From positions 5,890,570-5,954,569 of the forward strand of contig BROE01000003.1 of the NCBI GenBank assembly GCA_036571765.1: a DNA stretch of 64,000 nt, in the 5' to 3' direction. The notes beneath the pieces are model-generated. The model had not been told where the DNA came from and did not search any database. It saw only the letters and a list, made by a program, of their open reading frames with translations. This DNA is from Plecoglossus altivelis (lineage: Eukaryota > Chordata > Actinopteri > Osmeriformes > Plecoglossidae). The position numbers and the translations under genes are program-made. This document shows positions 11,857 through 24,900 of the stretch, in pieces (the stretch's first letter is position 1; every line of letters starts with the position of its first letter).

Positions 11857-14800
11857 ACAACTGTTGAACAACGCAGGACATGAACTGAATGAAAAAGCAG
11901 AGTTCACATCAGTATTAAATCATTTCGACTGAACTCTTTAGAAAAACCCTCACCATCACTTTCTGAGGAGCATTCATCATCTGTTTCGCCAAAAGGGTTT
12001 GTGCGCCTGTGAAGGACACACGCACACACACACGTGCACACACACACACACACACACAAACAATGTACCCTGCTGAGTTTGACGGGGTTGAAAATGTGCT
12101 CATTTTCATCTACACTTTATGGGGAGTTTTAAGATAATGCCATCGTACACCAGCCCATTAAACTCCCCCTCTTTCCTGCTGCAGTACCTGCCCTCCCTTC
12201 CCCTCCTCCTCGCTCCAGTACCCCCCCAGCTGCAGTACCTGCCCCCAGCCCTATTCTGGTCCAGAAACTCAGAAGCCGGCAGCATGATGTCAAACTGGAT
12301 GGGCGTGCCCGGAGCAATGAGGTCTTCCGGCTCAGCACCCCCAGGGGGCTTCTGGGACGTACTGCTGAGGGACTGCACCCCGCCAGGCTTAGCTCTGTAG
12401 GAGGGAGGCAGGGAAGGAGGGAGGGAATATGAGGAGGGCATAGAAGGGACAGAGTGAGAGTACCATAGAAGGAGAGGAGAATCAGTGGAAAGAAATTAAT
12501 AGAACAATCACACTAAGAATGACAACGGTTAAGATAGAAGGAAGTGTTCCTCTCCAGTCTAACCTGTCTGGGTTGGGTGAACCTTCCTGCCTCTTCTCAA
12601 AGCTGGTGATGGGGGTGACTGCCTGGATGGCTGTCTGGTTCAGTCTGATGGCCACTGCCTAGCACAGGAGGCAAGATGCAATATATGTTACAAAGGTCTG
12701 TACGTTTACTCACTGACAATTCCTAATTTAGCCACCAGAGGGCAGATGTCTTTCAGGAATAGGTAAACTAAGATGGGAGATATCACTTTGGCAAGTGTGT
12801 GTTGGCCATGATAACCAGCATTGCCATAAAACTAATAAATGAAACATTTAAAAACTTCAAAGGAGGCAAGCTAATTACAAATACTATTAATTAATGATGA
12901 ATTTGAAAAACACAATAGAGAAGAACAACAGATACAAAGGCAGTTCATAGTCCACAGAGTGTTTATATACAAATAGGTTGACCTCACATTCCAATACACA
13001 ATCCAGTTCTATCTCGTTCTTAAACACACACACACACATTACGCTTATTTCTTAAACACTTCCGCACTTGCTACCTCTCTTCACAACACACCACACCATG
13101 ACAATGTCCCTAATTGTTTTCTTCTTAGCTTACTGGTTCTCACAACGGTAGTTAAACAAGACCTCACACACAGACACACCCTTAAAGTAAATCCTTGAAA
13201 AGTGAAGAGGGTGAAACATTTGGTGATACTATTGCGGAGTCTCTGTGAAATAAGATAAGATGGTGTCTGAGCAATAAAAGCAGGAACCATTTCACTGTCA
13301 GATGTGTAAAGTCCTTCAGCAGCCAAGCACTAGTTTTACACAAGACCTGACACAGTGTAGTTAAACCTTCAGACAGCCTGTTTCTGTCAGTATGAAAGGT
13401 ATCATTGCAACCCAGCCAGGCCTCTAGGGTCCAGTGTTGCTCTGGCGTTTAAAACTCTGCTTCTTTTATCTACCCACGATGATAACTGCTGTGCAATAAA
13501 TACAACATGAAAATGAAGTGGCTGTGAGGGTGTGAGAGGGGAGGTGAGGGACAAAGGTACATCAAAGGGGTGGGGTAGAGAGAAAGTATTGCAAGAAAGA
13601 CACACAAAATATAAAGATGGAACAAAATACAAAAAAGAAAGCAAGTCTAGAGAACCTACCTCAGGGTTGTCCGTCAGGTAGATCTGTCTGGAGATGTTGT
13701 TCAGAGTGCAGATCCACTGTGGAGACACACAGGCAGGTTAGGTTCCAATTACTTCACAAAGACACCCAGATGATCGCTCAGTGGGACAGAGTAGCTCATC
13801 CGTTGTTGCAGGAACTCTGTTCCTTTTGTTATTTTCCTTTGAAACGGAAGTCTACATCAGGCCAAAGTGTGGCGAGTGATGAGAAGCTGCAGGATCGTAA
13901 AAGCTCATCTCCTGTGTCCTTTGTAACAAAATGGGAACATCAAATGGACATGTGGGAGTAAAAATGACTGGACTGGCGCCAGATTTTAAACGAAATGTCA
14001 GGAGTGATACGTACTTCCTCATATTCCTTTTTGCTCTCTGCTTGGAGAATCATCGATCTGGAGTAAATAAGAGAAATGAAACGTGAATTAAATACGAGGC
14101 AAGAAGATATATTTGGCTCGTAAACGAGCATGCCGGCCTCACGTATCTTTCCAGAGATAAAAGGTGGGCGGGGCGTACGTTTTACCAGTGGGTGAGGTGA
14201 TCTGAAAACAGTATCGTCTGTCCTCGCACTCCACAGCCATGACTGAGCTGTTATCCAAGTCCAGGACCATACCCCCTGCCACTGCGCCACGTGGCTGGCA
14301 CATGAGGTTCCCTCCCTGGGTAAAGAAGTACAGCCGGTCCCAGGCTGTGGTGACTAGGCCTGTTTTACTGCGGAGCAAAAAATAACTTCAAGTTACAGTG
14401 TTGACTATAAATGACAGCATCATTACTCGGCTAAAGCATTTCCCTCTGCACTGCAGCAGGCTTCCTCTCAATCAAATAGATGCTTTGTTGCTTGTCTTGA
14501 TGGCCTTGATGTACAAGTCGTGACTTATACCCCCAAAGAGAGAATAAAATAGCTGCTGATGAGTTTGTCAAGCACTTGAAGGGAAGTTATTCGAAAGAAA
14601 GGCATTCTGCTGAAATGTTCTTCCCTGCGTGTTTCAGATATTTGACGAAGACAGATCGAAAGATTGCTTCTGGAAAGAAGAAAAGACATCTGACAGCACT
14701 GGCATTTTCCTAAATTACATTGCGAAGGGGCGCTTTCTCCTCATGCATCCACACAGAAACATCAGCTGACAGCGACCATCTCAACAAACTGTTGACACAT

Positions 14801-17800
14801 TCGCAAGCCCATCTAGAACGGGCTTCCTAACAGATATTTGTTCGTTTTTCTATCTAGCGTTTTAAAATCGTTACTTTAACACTCAATTACTTCCGTCACT
14901 CAAATTCCTATCTTCAGCTCATCGTGTATTAAAATATAAGTCATGACCTGTTTCGAAAGCAAGAGTGGCTGAAATTAGAATATCAGCAGCTAAAATTGAA
15001 TGACAGCAAATATGATGCTTCACGCGTCAGGGTCGAAAGACAGGAAAATGAGAAAAGCTAATTGGCAGTGTACGCATGTGCCTGTATGTATGTATGTATG
15101 TATGTATGTATGTATGTATGTATGTATGTATGTATGTATGTATGTATGTATATGTATGAATGTACTGTATACATGTATGTATGTACTGTATATATTTGTG
15201 TGTGTTGTTATGGGACTGGTTGCTTCCTGATATTGAGGTAGCCGGCCATCTAGACGAGCACATTGTTAACAACTGAGCGTGGGTCTTTGTGTGTGTGTGT
15301 GTCTGTATGTGATTGTGTGTGTTGTTTAAATTCTACTTACTTCCTGATGTTGAGGTAGCCGGCTCTTTGTATGAGCGTGCGGTTGACCGGCTCCGGGTCG
15401 TGGTCGGGCATGTAGACCGTGTCCTCCACGGAGAGCAGCTCTCGCTGGGACATACGCATGGCTTCTGCCTCTGAATCCAGCTGGCCCTGAATGCTAACAC
15501 ACACACATACACATACACACACAAACACATGCACATACATAAGGAAGTTAAGGACAGTTAAGGGGTCATGGTAATGTACCATTGTACCATCAAACAAACA
15601 AATTCTCTATAAAGGATTTGGGGCCAAATCTCCATACCTTTGTGTCATGGTAGACACTGAGGCTAGGAACGTGTCCATTTTCTTGGAGACCAGATCAATG
15701 CCTTTCTTGAAGAAGCTGATCTGAGGGAGACGGAACAGAATTCCAATTCAGCCATCTTTTGTTTCCGTGAAGAATCCAAGTACGGTGACCCTCTGACTAT
15801 GAAAGCATAGCGTGTGTATGTGTGTGGGAGGGGGGGTAGAAGCACCTGGGCCTGTGTGTACCCCAGCATAGGCTCCAACATGGCTACTCTCTTGCGGTAC
15901 TGCAGGGCGTTGAGGGCGCAGTAATACTGCATGGACGCTTGGTGCTGCTTCCTGCGAGTATAGGCCACCTCTCCCACCAGCTCTGACTTCACCTGGAGGA
16001 GCAGAGAGGGTTAGCCATACTTGTACACACTCACACACACGCATACCACACTCACACACTACCACTCACACACACCACTCTACTGAAAACAGGTCTTTGT
16101 TAGACATGCCTGACCAGGTTCCTGGACTGTTAAGAGCCATCTTGAAAGAGCACTTTCCAAGCATTTACAGTTTGTTATAATGGTATCAGTCTTTTATATC
16201 TTTCAATCAATAGGAGAACGGTTGATCAATGGAGTGTACTCTAGAAAGTCCTCCATCGACCTCCCTCCCACCTCACCTTCTCGTTCTCCTTCTTCTTAGG
16301 CAGTCTGCTGTATCTGACCATCGCTGCTTCATGCTCTGGGCACAGAGAAACATCAAGATGACCATTTGAACACCAGTTGCTACTTGAATACACTCAGTGA
16401 AATCCAATAGTCACTTTCTACATACCGTCAGTGGCGATGCCAAATATCTCTCTCAGCGTGCTTATCTCTGTAAACGTCAAATTCAAATGTCAGCGTTTCA
16501 GGACGTTTACATAAGAGACATCAAACCCGATCACGCACACCAGCTTCACGGCAGAGCAGCAAAGCCCCATTCACAGCTACCTTGTCTGCGATTAACATGT
16601 TTACCTGTGAGGTCCTTTTCTCGGAACTGAATCATAGGAAACACCATCTTGTCGGCCATTTGCGTGGCCAGCTCAGAGTGCAAAGCATTTAGCTGTGAAG
16701 GAAGGAGGACACATGAGATATTTAGTCATCGCTCAGCATTAGGACGTCATAAAAGAAAACTACAATACCCAGAAGCATCCCATTTCCGATTTATTTTGGC
16801 CATTATCTCTGACTGGCTGACCCTTAATAATAATAATAATACAAATATAAATATTTGTAAAATATTTAAACAAATATTTGTATTTGTATAATTATTATTA
16901 TTATTATTATTATAGTGTACCCGTAATTGGTAAGGCACTTTCAGGATGCTACAGGTTTAAAAGAAAGGTCCCTTGGTGACTACAGTTATTTTAATGAGCA
17001 CATTTTTTTAAGCAACACTAACATTTAGAAACAAACAGTGTGAAACCCTTAGAGTATCATCTTGCCATCCCTTCCAGTTCAGTGTGGGACATAGTCCACC
17101 TGCTCCGGCTTAGCCTATATCCTGCCATCTGACTGATGTTCGCTCCAAGTTGTTCATCCACATGGGCAAGCCCTCAAGCCCCATGTTTGTTTCTGCTCTA
17201 AAGCCTGTGTAGTTGGACAGGCTGTGCCCCCCCCCCCCCCCCTCCCCGCAGCTGAGGAAGAAGAGTCCATCTGTTCCCTGGCTTTCTACCCCTAAAACTC
17301 TTTCCCTCTCCACCTCCACCATTGGGATCCTACACCTCATCCATGGGCCCTGCATGTGGCAGGGCGACAGTCGAGGATTAGGTACGGCTAACCCTAACCG
17401 CTTCATGCTATGCTGGTGGATCTAGTATTGTGACTTTAGCCAAAGATGTCATCCAAAGTGCCATACGGAGAAGGACTCGGAACTGATGGCCTCTTGATCT
17501 GCAGTCAATTGCTCAATCCCTGAGCTGTAATTCCTGTTTATTTGCTTTGTTTTGACACTGTACGGCTGGCAGAGCTGGCAGGAAACTCTATTTTCAGTCC
17601 ACCCGTTTCACTCTCTTCACCGCATACACTGGGATATTCACATTGACATACGAATACGAAACAGACACACGCAAATATTTTCTCAACATGTTAAACGCTG
17701 AATATAAAGAAGTTCCCACCTCGCCCACAGTTCTGGCAAAATGCTGCAGCGTGCTGATCACTTCCTCATCACCTTTTCCAAGAGCAAAGTTCTGATAAAG

Positions 17801-20001
17801 ACAGAAGAAGTTTTAGGTTAAACCACACCAACAGAATCCAACACACTTGTAGGACCTACGTGTCCTACAGGACACACACTTCTTCCTAGAATGGGTCATG
17901 TTTCCTTTTGTGTCCTTGGCAGCCAGACTGTTCCCTCACTATGACCAACAGAACACAATTAGAACTATCACTCCTGATCCGTCATGTTCTGCTGTACTTT
18001 CTACATATGTGATACATGATATGTTGCTTTGCATAAAAACGTCTGCTAAATGAATACAATTGAAATAAAAGTCTAATGTAATCTGGAAAATGTACAGTCC
18101 AATTGTAAAATAAAATCCTTCATAATGCATTCATGAATAATATGCAGTCCCAACACCAATCCAGTGTAAACAACTCTATGCAATCACATTACAAAACTAG
18201 TAACATGTAAAGTTTACAATCTCTGATACATACTTTCTTCTCATATTCCAGGAGCTGCTTGGAAAGCTGTTCTGTGGCCAGTCCCATCTCACTCTGAGAT
18301 AGGGAGCAAAGAGGGGGGAGGGGCAGAGGTGGGAGAGGGGCAGAGGGGGGGACGACAGAGGGAGGATGCTGTGTCAGTGGACTCACCAGCTTACTCTACA
18401 TCAACCAAGACAACACACAAATTGGACTGTGTTTGTATGTGAGAACGTGTGTATGGCGTGAATAATGTCACTGAGTGAGTGTTCAAGATGTACACGACGT
18501 GTGCATGTATGTGTATGTGTATGATATGTTTGTGTTACCTGGGCTCCGTACACCCTCTGCATGGACTGCAGCAGCTGGTTAGTGTAGTCTGTGAGAGTAC
18601 CAGCATCCTCCTCAAACACACTGAGCAAGGAGCGCGTCTGTGGAGCAAAAAGGCAGTGAGGGACTCAATGCTGCCGAAAGTAGCGCAGGCACACACAACT
18701 CAACTGGTTGGCAACCTTGCTGTTGGCAGACCTAATATTCAGCAACACACACTGACAGACACTTTGATAGACAGCTAACCAGCAGGTGTTTGCACAGACA
18801 CAGAGTCAAAGGCAAGCTACAATTCCTCAGAGGCCTGGAAAACAAACATGTAAGTGTTTGTATATGGGGTGTGGAAAGCTGAGGTACTGAATAGAATCGC
18901 ACCCCTAGCAATTGTGCACGACAGGTTTAACATAGCATAATATACAACAAAATATGGTTCACAATTCCCATTTAATATCTCGAATCAACAAAAGCTGTGC
19001 TTTAATTTAAAGTGCAATTTAATCACAGCCTTGGCATTTATATGCTAACGGGTCAATAAAACAATGTAATTCAGTGGGGATAATTAACAAGCACATTGCA
19101 AAGTACTATGTAGCCTACATTATAGTAAAACTTAAGTCAATTGAAATGGACTGAGCTTTGTGTCTGCAGTCTGTAACAGATAAATGCAACTGTAAGATTC
19201 AACAGCAAATGCAATGTTATGCTACACAACACGTAGACAAATCTTGAAATGGCATGCTTTTTTATTTATGTATTTATTTTGTGAATTAATTAGTTATTTA
19301 TTTCGTAGACGTCCAGCTGATTCTTCTGTATGAGCTCGATATGTTTGGTCTTTCGTGACTACAGATATAGTTGGTCGTATCAGACTTGCTACGTCTTATT
19401 GAGCACTATTGGTCAACGCCAATGGACGCTACCAGTCAAACCCCTCCTACTACAGACCATGAAATAGGCCCAAACTAAAACCAAATAATAGGGGGGGACT
19501 GCGTTGTCTAAGTATGGTTGACGTAATCTGCTGTAAAATTTCACACACGCACGCACGCACACACACATACACACACATACACACACACGCACACACAGTT
19601 TGACTGGCACTAAACAAGGGATCCTTGTTAGAATCCTCACTTTCTTATCAACAGTCGAGCTTCGGTAAGAGGCGAGAATCACGTCATCCAACCACGGGAA
19701 AGCACATTTTCGAGCAATATGCTAATACGAGATGTGGACATGTAATTAGATAATCATTGCTATTTTATTTAATCTACGTCGGAGAGGATACACAGTCTGA
19801 GACCTCGCAACATTCCCACAACAAAGCGGCAATTTGGAGCTGTCACTGTTGTGCTGCGTAAACAGTCTACGCAGAAGGACTATCATATTTAGCGTTGTCG
19901 TTCACATCTTTACAGCACAGGCTGTATCAAACATAGCATGGGCTTACCTGGGGACTGTCCTGCAAGGAATCTTCTAACAGCAATTTATGGACGGCCGGCA
20001 T
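10427..20001 (-). CDS. appl2: APPL2, endosomal adaptor (BAR-PH-PTB), complete CDS
   Basis: Adaptor that binds Rab5 on early endosomes and couples receptors to signalling. Coding exons in transcript order: 19948-20001, 18539-18637, 18234-18293, 17720-17791, 16605-16692, 16426-16467, 16277-16335, 15846-15992, 15638-15720, 15341-15493, 14179-14367, 14015-14057, 13660-13716, 12564-12658, 12239-12394, 11954-12006, 11640-11814, 11458-11494, 10982-11137, 10808-10855 and 10427-10558. They total 1,998 nt, 665 aa plus stop, every junction in phase; human APPL2 is about 664 aa. The start is MPAVHKLLLEDSLQDSPQ, the family N-terminus. Residues about 1-268 are the BAR domain, about 277-375 the PH domain (GYLNIRNKTGLVTTAWDRLY), and about 485-635 the PTB domain (VRFLGSMAV, EVIYEAMRQVLAARAIHNIF). 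The acidic C-terminus ends DLESEA. Exon 15341-15493 must use the acceptor TTAG before CATTCAG; the alternative seven bases on would shift frame. APPL1 is the other candidate, but the N-terminus, PTB and length favour APPL2. Confidence 0.97.
12732..12745 (+). promoter_or_regulatory. CTCF-like motif
   Basis: CCACCAGAGGGCAG agrees with the vertebrate CTCF core (CCASYAGRKGGC) at every core position I recall. It lies in an APPL2 intron. The motif is read by eye; occupancy is unknown. Confidence 0.4.
15084..15150. repeat. (TGTA)n microsatellite
   Basis: About 16 uninterrupted TGTA/TATG units, followed by interrupted TATG/TGTACTGTATA copies to about 15200. It lies in an APPL2 intron. Confidence 0.95.
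15226..15252 (-). pseudogene. Decayed duplicate of an APPL2 exon edge inside the adjacent intron
   Basis: Plus-strand TTCCTGATATTGAGGTAGCC plus GGC repeats the edge of the exon at 15341-15493 (TTCCTGATGTTGAGGTAGCC plus GGC) with one mismatch in 23 bases. On the minus strand it would encode AGYLNIRK. The base positions that should give the donor GTAAGT read GCAACC instead, so it cannot splice as the exon does. It lies about 110 bp past the real donor. Confidence 0.75.
18023..18060 (+). mobile_element. SINE 3' tail remnant in an APPL2 intron
   Basis: TTGCTTTGCATAAAAACGTC followed by TGCTAAATGAATAC is nearly the canonical fish SINE tail. The tRNA-like head is not recognisable upstream. Confidence 0.7.
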
Positions 20002-20858
20002 CTTGTTAGTAACAGCGAGAATAGGAGAATAGGCTTGAATTATTTAGGGAGTGGACTCTCTTTCCCAGAGAGCTTTGTGCGGATGTGGGTGACACGCAAA
20101 AGATGCAGGCGGTCTCTCTGACCATCCCTTATCATGAGCAAACAGTAGCTTAGTCAAACGAACTACGGATCTTCAGTCATTCAGACTTGAATGCAATGGA
20201 GGCAATTATTGTTTAGAAAGGTAAATATATTCAGTTCACCATGGTATTTCTCCCAGTTTTATGTAGGACACGTCTCTCAGGCAACAGCGTCCCCTGCTGG
20301 ACGTGAGTTTAACGTCAAGATAAACATGTCGATATGTTGAATCATAAAGATTTGAACATCAAGCTCCATGTTAGACAATTACAATATGTTAGTGAGAGAG
20401 TTCTCGGTTTGTTCGCAATTTTGTTAGACTTGGAATCAATTACTCTATACTGAGATCATTTTGATGGTACATTTAATAAAGGTATTCGCCAACGTTTTTT
20501 AAGGATTTTTAATTAAATAAACAAAAACATTTGAAAATGAGCCATTAAATAAATGGAAAGAAAGAGCTGAACATTAGCAAAAAAAATGTTAATCCATTAA
20601 AAATGTAATGTACACAAATGTATCACCGTGGATAATTGTAATGACCGTTCTTATTTACTTCTGTGGGAACCTGGTTACCTCGAAACTATACCTATGGATG
20701 CAACAATTCAACAGCGTTAAAATAATTAAAGGATTATTTTGATATTCCTGCAAATGGTCTGTTAAGATTCACTTCTAAAACTGTTAATTTGACAGACTGA
20801 TCTAGAACACCACTGTATAACTTTTAGCGAAAAGTATCAATCATATTCAGCATGTCAC

Positions 20859-20889
<31 letters not shown>

Positions 20890-21700
20890 TTGTGTGTTTT
20901 CATGAATATAAATGCATGCATACGTATGTGTGTAATTGTACTTTGAGAGCCTCAATTCCTTTAAGTGCCACAGGGGCCCCAAAATGTGTTGTAGGTTGTA
21001 ACTATTTTGTAGCCGGAGAAGTGAAACCATTTACAATTGGAGTTGGGTAGGTTGTGATATTGAGGTGATAAGCTAGTACATTTACATACGTCTGCAACTT
21101 CAAGGAAAACCTGCATGACCAAGAGCCTGAAGGACAACATGTGACCAAATTAAATTAATTTATGTTCTTTAAACGTTTAGTGAATTGGAGTCTTGTGGTT
21201 TGAGAATAATTACATAAACACAGTGAACGAGACATCATTTTTTCCCCTCTTAAATGCAAACATTTCTCTGCTCTTTCAGAACAATATCCGTTATTGAATG
21301 ATGTTATTTCATGACCTAGTTTAAGTCTACAGCCTCAACTCAAGTCATATGACTATACAGACTGAGACTTTCAGCAGTTCACAAGGCCAGGGGGAGGGGA
21401 AGGAAGATACCATGTAGAAACAACACAAAGCTGACTGCAGTCACAACTGGAAATGCAAATTGTGAGAAGAGGAACTTAAAGGGCTGTTAGCTGACATATT
21501 GCTGTCCCTTGAACACAATTGTTCATGTTTTCTCACATGAAAAATTGGAATCTTGCTATTGGCTGAAATCCACCCCACCCTCCTCCCCATTCCCCCGTTT
21601 CCCGGGCAACCGTGTCAGGGTGGAGGAGAAGAGCAAATCATGTGAGGGCAGAGCATCTCTCTCGCCCTCTCTCTCTCTCGCTCGCTCTCACTCTCCTCTG
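20002..21700. other. Head-to-head intergenic region of APPL2 and OCC1
   Basis: It must hold the APPL2 5' UTR and promoter, and upstream elements of OCC1. There is no TATA box close to the APPL2 start. It contains a GT microsatellite (20861-20885) and AT-rich unique DNA. An ATTGG (inverted CCAAT) occurs near 21559, about 140 bp before the OCC1 TATA box. The CTCF-like motif is listed separately. Confidence 0.6.
20285..20300 (-). promoter_or_regulatory. CTCF-like motif between APPL2 and OCC1
   Basis: On the minus strand the sequence is CCAGCAGGGGACGCTG, close to the CTCF core and downstream extension (GGGGACGCTG against GGGGGCGCTG). It sits in the head-to-head interval about 285 bp upstream of the APPL2 start codon and points towards the motif at 12732. 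Confidence 0.4.
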
Positions 21701-21707
21701 TATAAAA
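21701..21707 (+). promoter_or_regulatory. TATA box of OCC1
   Basis: TATAAAA follows a CT-rich stretch and lies about 254 bp before the OCC1 start codon, so transcription would begin near 21730. The leader between them is pyrimidine-rich. Position and sequence support a focused promoter; the transcription start is not shown. Confidence 0.6.
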
Positions 21708-21884
21708 CAGTCTTTCTCCATGCTGCCACGCCAATCAGTTCTCTGTTGCAAAGGGATCTGGAGTATACCACCAACAGAGACACCAGTGTGACTAAGAAAG
21801 ACAGAAACGCTCTCTGCTACCTTCTGTTTTTCTCTCTCTCCATCCCACTATCTCTCTCACTCTCTTCCTATTTTATTCCTAATC

Positions 21885-21926
21885 ATGGCTTTTGCTTTTC
21901 ACTGCTTTTCCACCTGTTTTCTCTGA
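21885..21926 (+). other. Upstream ORF in the OCC1 leader
   Basis: An ATG at 21885 opens a 13-codon frame that ends with TGA at 21924-21926, 34 bases before the OCC1 start. Another ATG at 21720 opens a 23-codon frame, but it may lie upstream of the transcription start. If the leader is unspliced, the 21885 ATG would precede the main start in the mRNA. An acceptor-like CTGGACAG at about 21943-21950 leaves open a spliced leader that would lack it. Confidence 0.35.
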
Positions 21927-21960
21927 ACGCTTCCTGTGTGCCTGGACAGTGGCTGCATCG

Positions 21961-24900
21961 ATGGGTTGTGGCAATTCCTCTGCCACCAGCACGTCAGGAG
22001 GGGGTGAGTGTTTCAGAACATCTGTTGGCTTGACGATGCCTGCCCGAGTCTGGAAGTGTGAGCATGCGTGTGTTTAGATTGAAGGTGTTTCATAGCGAAC
22101 AACGTTAGTCTAACAGATGTGTGCTGTGTGGCGTTTGAGCCGTTTGGTGAGTGTATGTGTAGGCTTCGTGCAGTCGTGTGTGTGCGTGTTTAAGGTGGTC
22201 TAGCATGTAAGAGACAGGTGCCTTGGGGTCTCAGGACCTGCACTGTAGATTTGGAGCTCTGGTAGCCGGGAGACTGCAGAGTGTCTGGAGGAATTTAATG
22301 ACTCAATGGTTGTTTACAAAGAAGAGTCTATATAATGCATGTGAATGTGTGTGTGTTTTGGGTTCAGCGAAGCTTTTGTCTCCCTGAGGTTTATAGGTGA
22401 GAGAAAAGACATCTTGACAGCAGCTGTCTCTTGCGTTTTCACCAGGTGATTGATGCCGGCCGTCAGCGTCTTTGATTCACATTCAATTGCCCTCTTTCAT
22501 TCAGTCAGACGCTGCCTCTTTCTGGACAAACACAGCAAGCTCTCACACACATATTTCAATGTGTTTCCAGCCGATGTCTCTCTGTCGTCCATCCTCCCCC
22601 ACCTTACTCTACTGTAGCTTTCTTCCCAAGATCAATGAAATTCTTGATGTTCATGCCAGGGCTGGAATGAATACAAATGTGTATTCGTGCTCCGCCGATA
22701 GTACGTAAATGAAAAGGGACACCTGCGGAGTTATCGTTGTCCTACAAGGGTGTGTGTCTTGATGTGTGATCTTACGTGTGTGCTCTTGTGCGTCTATGTA
22801 CACATCGGTGTGTGTGCATCTGCACGTGTCTGTTGGCGCGTGTGTCTAATCAGCTGCCGCCAGACAGGAACCCTGTTAAACATAACTGCGGGCAGCTAAT
22901 GGGACTACCGGATCCATGAGGTCTTCTTTTTGATTTGACGCCAGTTCACAGTCAGGGAAACAGTCCTTACTGAGGTTATTGGTTGTGTGGGTTCAGGAGG
23001 AAGGGCGAGTGTGTGGGAGAGAGAGCTTTCATTCATTATTTTTCTGTCTGTTCTAGGTCACCCCCCTGCAAAGGGACAAGGACACTGAAAAGCCTGTCAT
23101 TTTGATTAATAAGGCCCAGTGTTAAGTCATCTGTCTCTTTTCTGTGTGCACCTAGTGGCACTGACATGAAGCTGAAGTACAAGGTCCTGCTTTAGCCACA
23201 CAGATTTGGGTCAACCACTTCTGTTTCCGTGTGAACATCTCCAGATTTAGTTGACGGTGTCACAATCAGTCACAATATCTGTGAAAAGAATCGTTAGGTG
23301 TTGTGTTGAATGGTAATGGGAAGGACATGCTAACTAATGGATCCTTGCCATGGGGCTGTTCACAATGAGGAAGTGCAACTGGAGGAAGAAATTCATTTGA
23401 AGATAGTCTTTGTTTGTTCAGTTTCTCTGTTTCCTTTTCCTTATTAGTTTTCTGGCTGATATCTCTGTCCTGAGGCCAGTAACCCTCAAAATGTACAAAA
23501 ACACTTTTTTCAACCCTCCTTCCCTCCGTCCTTCACTCTACAGTACCATCTTGTGCAGGCCAATCAACACCATATGAATGCGCATTTGTAAGGCCCTGTG
23601 AATAGATCACTGTTCATCACCAAGCACGCACAGTCAGTTTACACCCACCACATCCTCCACGGGAATAAAAAAACTACAATGAGGTTCAATCATTAAGATT
23701 ATGTTCTTGCAACCTTAAGATCAAAATTCTGATATCAAGGTTGCTTCAACAAAGGAATTTCAGTTACGATCAATCTGTTCCTCCGTGACAAAGGCAAGTG
23801 AATGGGCTGATCAAGACTTGTGGATGAGATGGTTGTGTGAAGGTTGACTCGAAAGTTGTTTTTCTGTCCTTGTCTGAGGAATCGATGGACTGTCAAAAAT
23901 CTAGAGTTTAGATTACCTGGGGTGCCTGTTCGTGACTGTTGTACATTTAGACCACTGTTTATTGTTTGCTTAACAGCTGATACTTTCAACATGACTTTTT
24001 GTAGACACCCAAACCAAGCCTTTGTCCAACCAATCTCCTTGCTTGTCCTTTAAACAACCTGGTGGGGTAGCGATGCTATTGTGTTTTGGACTACTTGTTC
24101 TTATCCTATATTCCTTTTCCAAGATTATTAGGTGTGTTGCAGAGAGAGGTTAGTTCAGAAAGCTGGTAACTCTCCATGCCTACTCTGCTCCTCTTGCAAA
24201 TCAAAGCTAGCTCTGCCAAGAGTGTGTGTGTGAGCCTGCGAGTGTGTGTGTGTGTGTGTGTACGCATCTACGTGTGACACGTGCACTTTGTACGCGTTTG
24301 TATGTGGTTGTGCGTCCGCGTGAGTGTGAGTTTGTGTGTCTGGGTGCACAAACCTTTGTGAACGTGTGTGTAGGTGTCTGTCCAGCATATTCTTTTCATT
24401 GTGTTGTCTCCCTTAGTGTGGAGACATACATGAAAGCAAACGAACAAAAGCCTTGTTGACTTTTATTACCCGCTTGGGAAGAGAGGAGAACGGTGAAGAG
24501 TGATTAAAGTCCTTCAACCTGGTCCATCCTTTTTATATCTGAATGTGACAAAAGGGACATTTTTTTGCATTTGAGTTACTCAGTGTTTTGGGTTTGGTTC
24601 CAGACATTTTCCCTTTCATCTAAATTCCTTGGCTTTGATCGGTTGTTGCGCTGCAGATGGTTCAATGTTATTACCATTCATTTGTAACATTCTGTACATT
24701 CTGGAAATCAAATTTAAACTGTGCCCTCTGATAACAAAACTCAAGGGAATGAATGAGCAGTACTAATGGAGCAGTAACTTAGCCAGGGAAAAATGCGCCT
24801 TCATTCACGCATTGACTGTGTATGTGTCTTGCTTCCTCTGTTCACAGGACCAGCAGATGGCTCCAAAGATGTGTAAGTATGCAGATAGTGTAGCTGCTTT

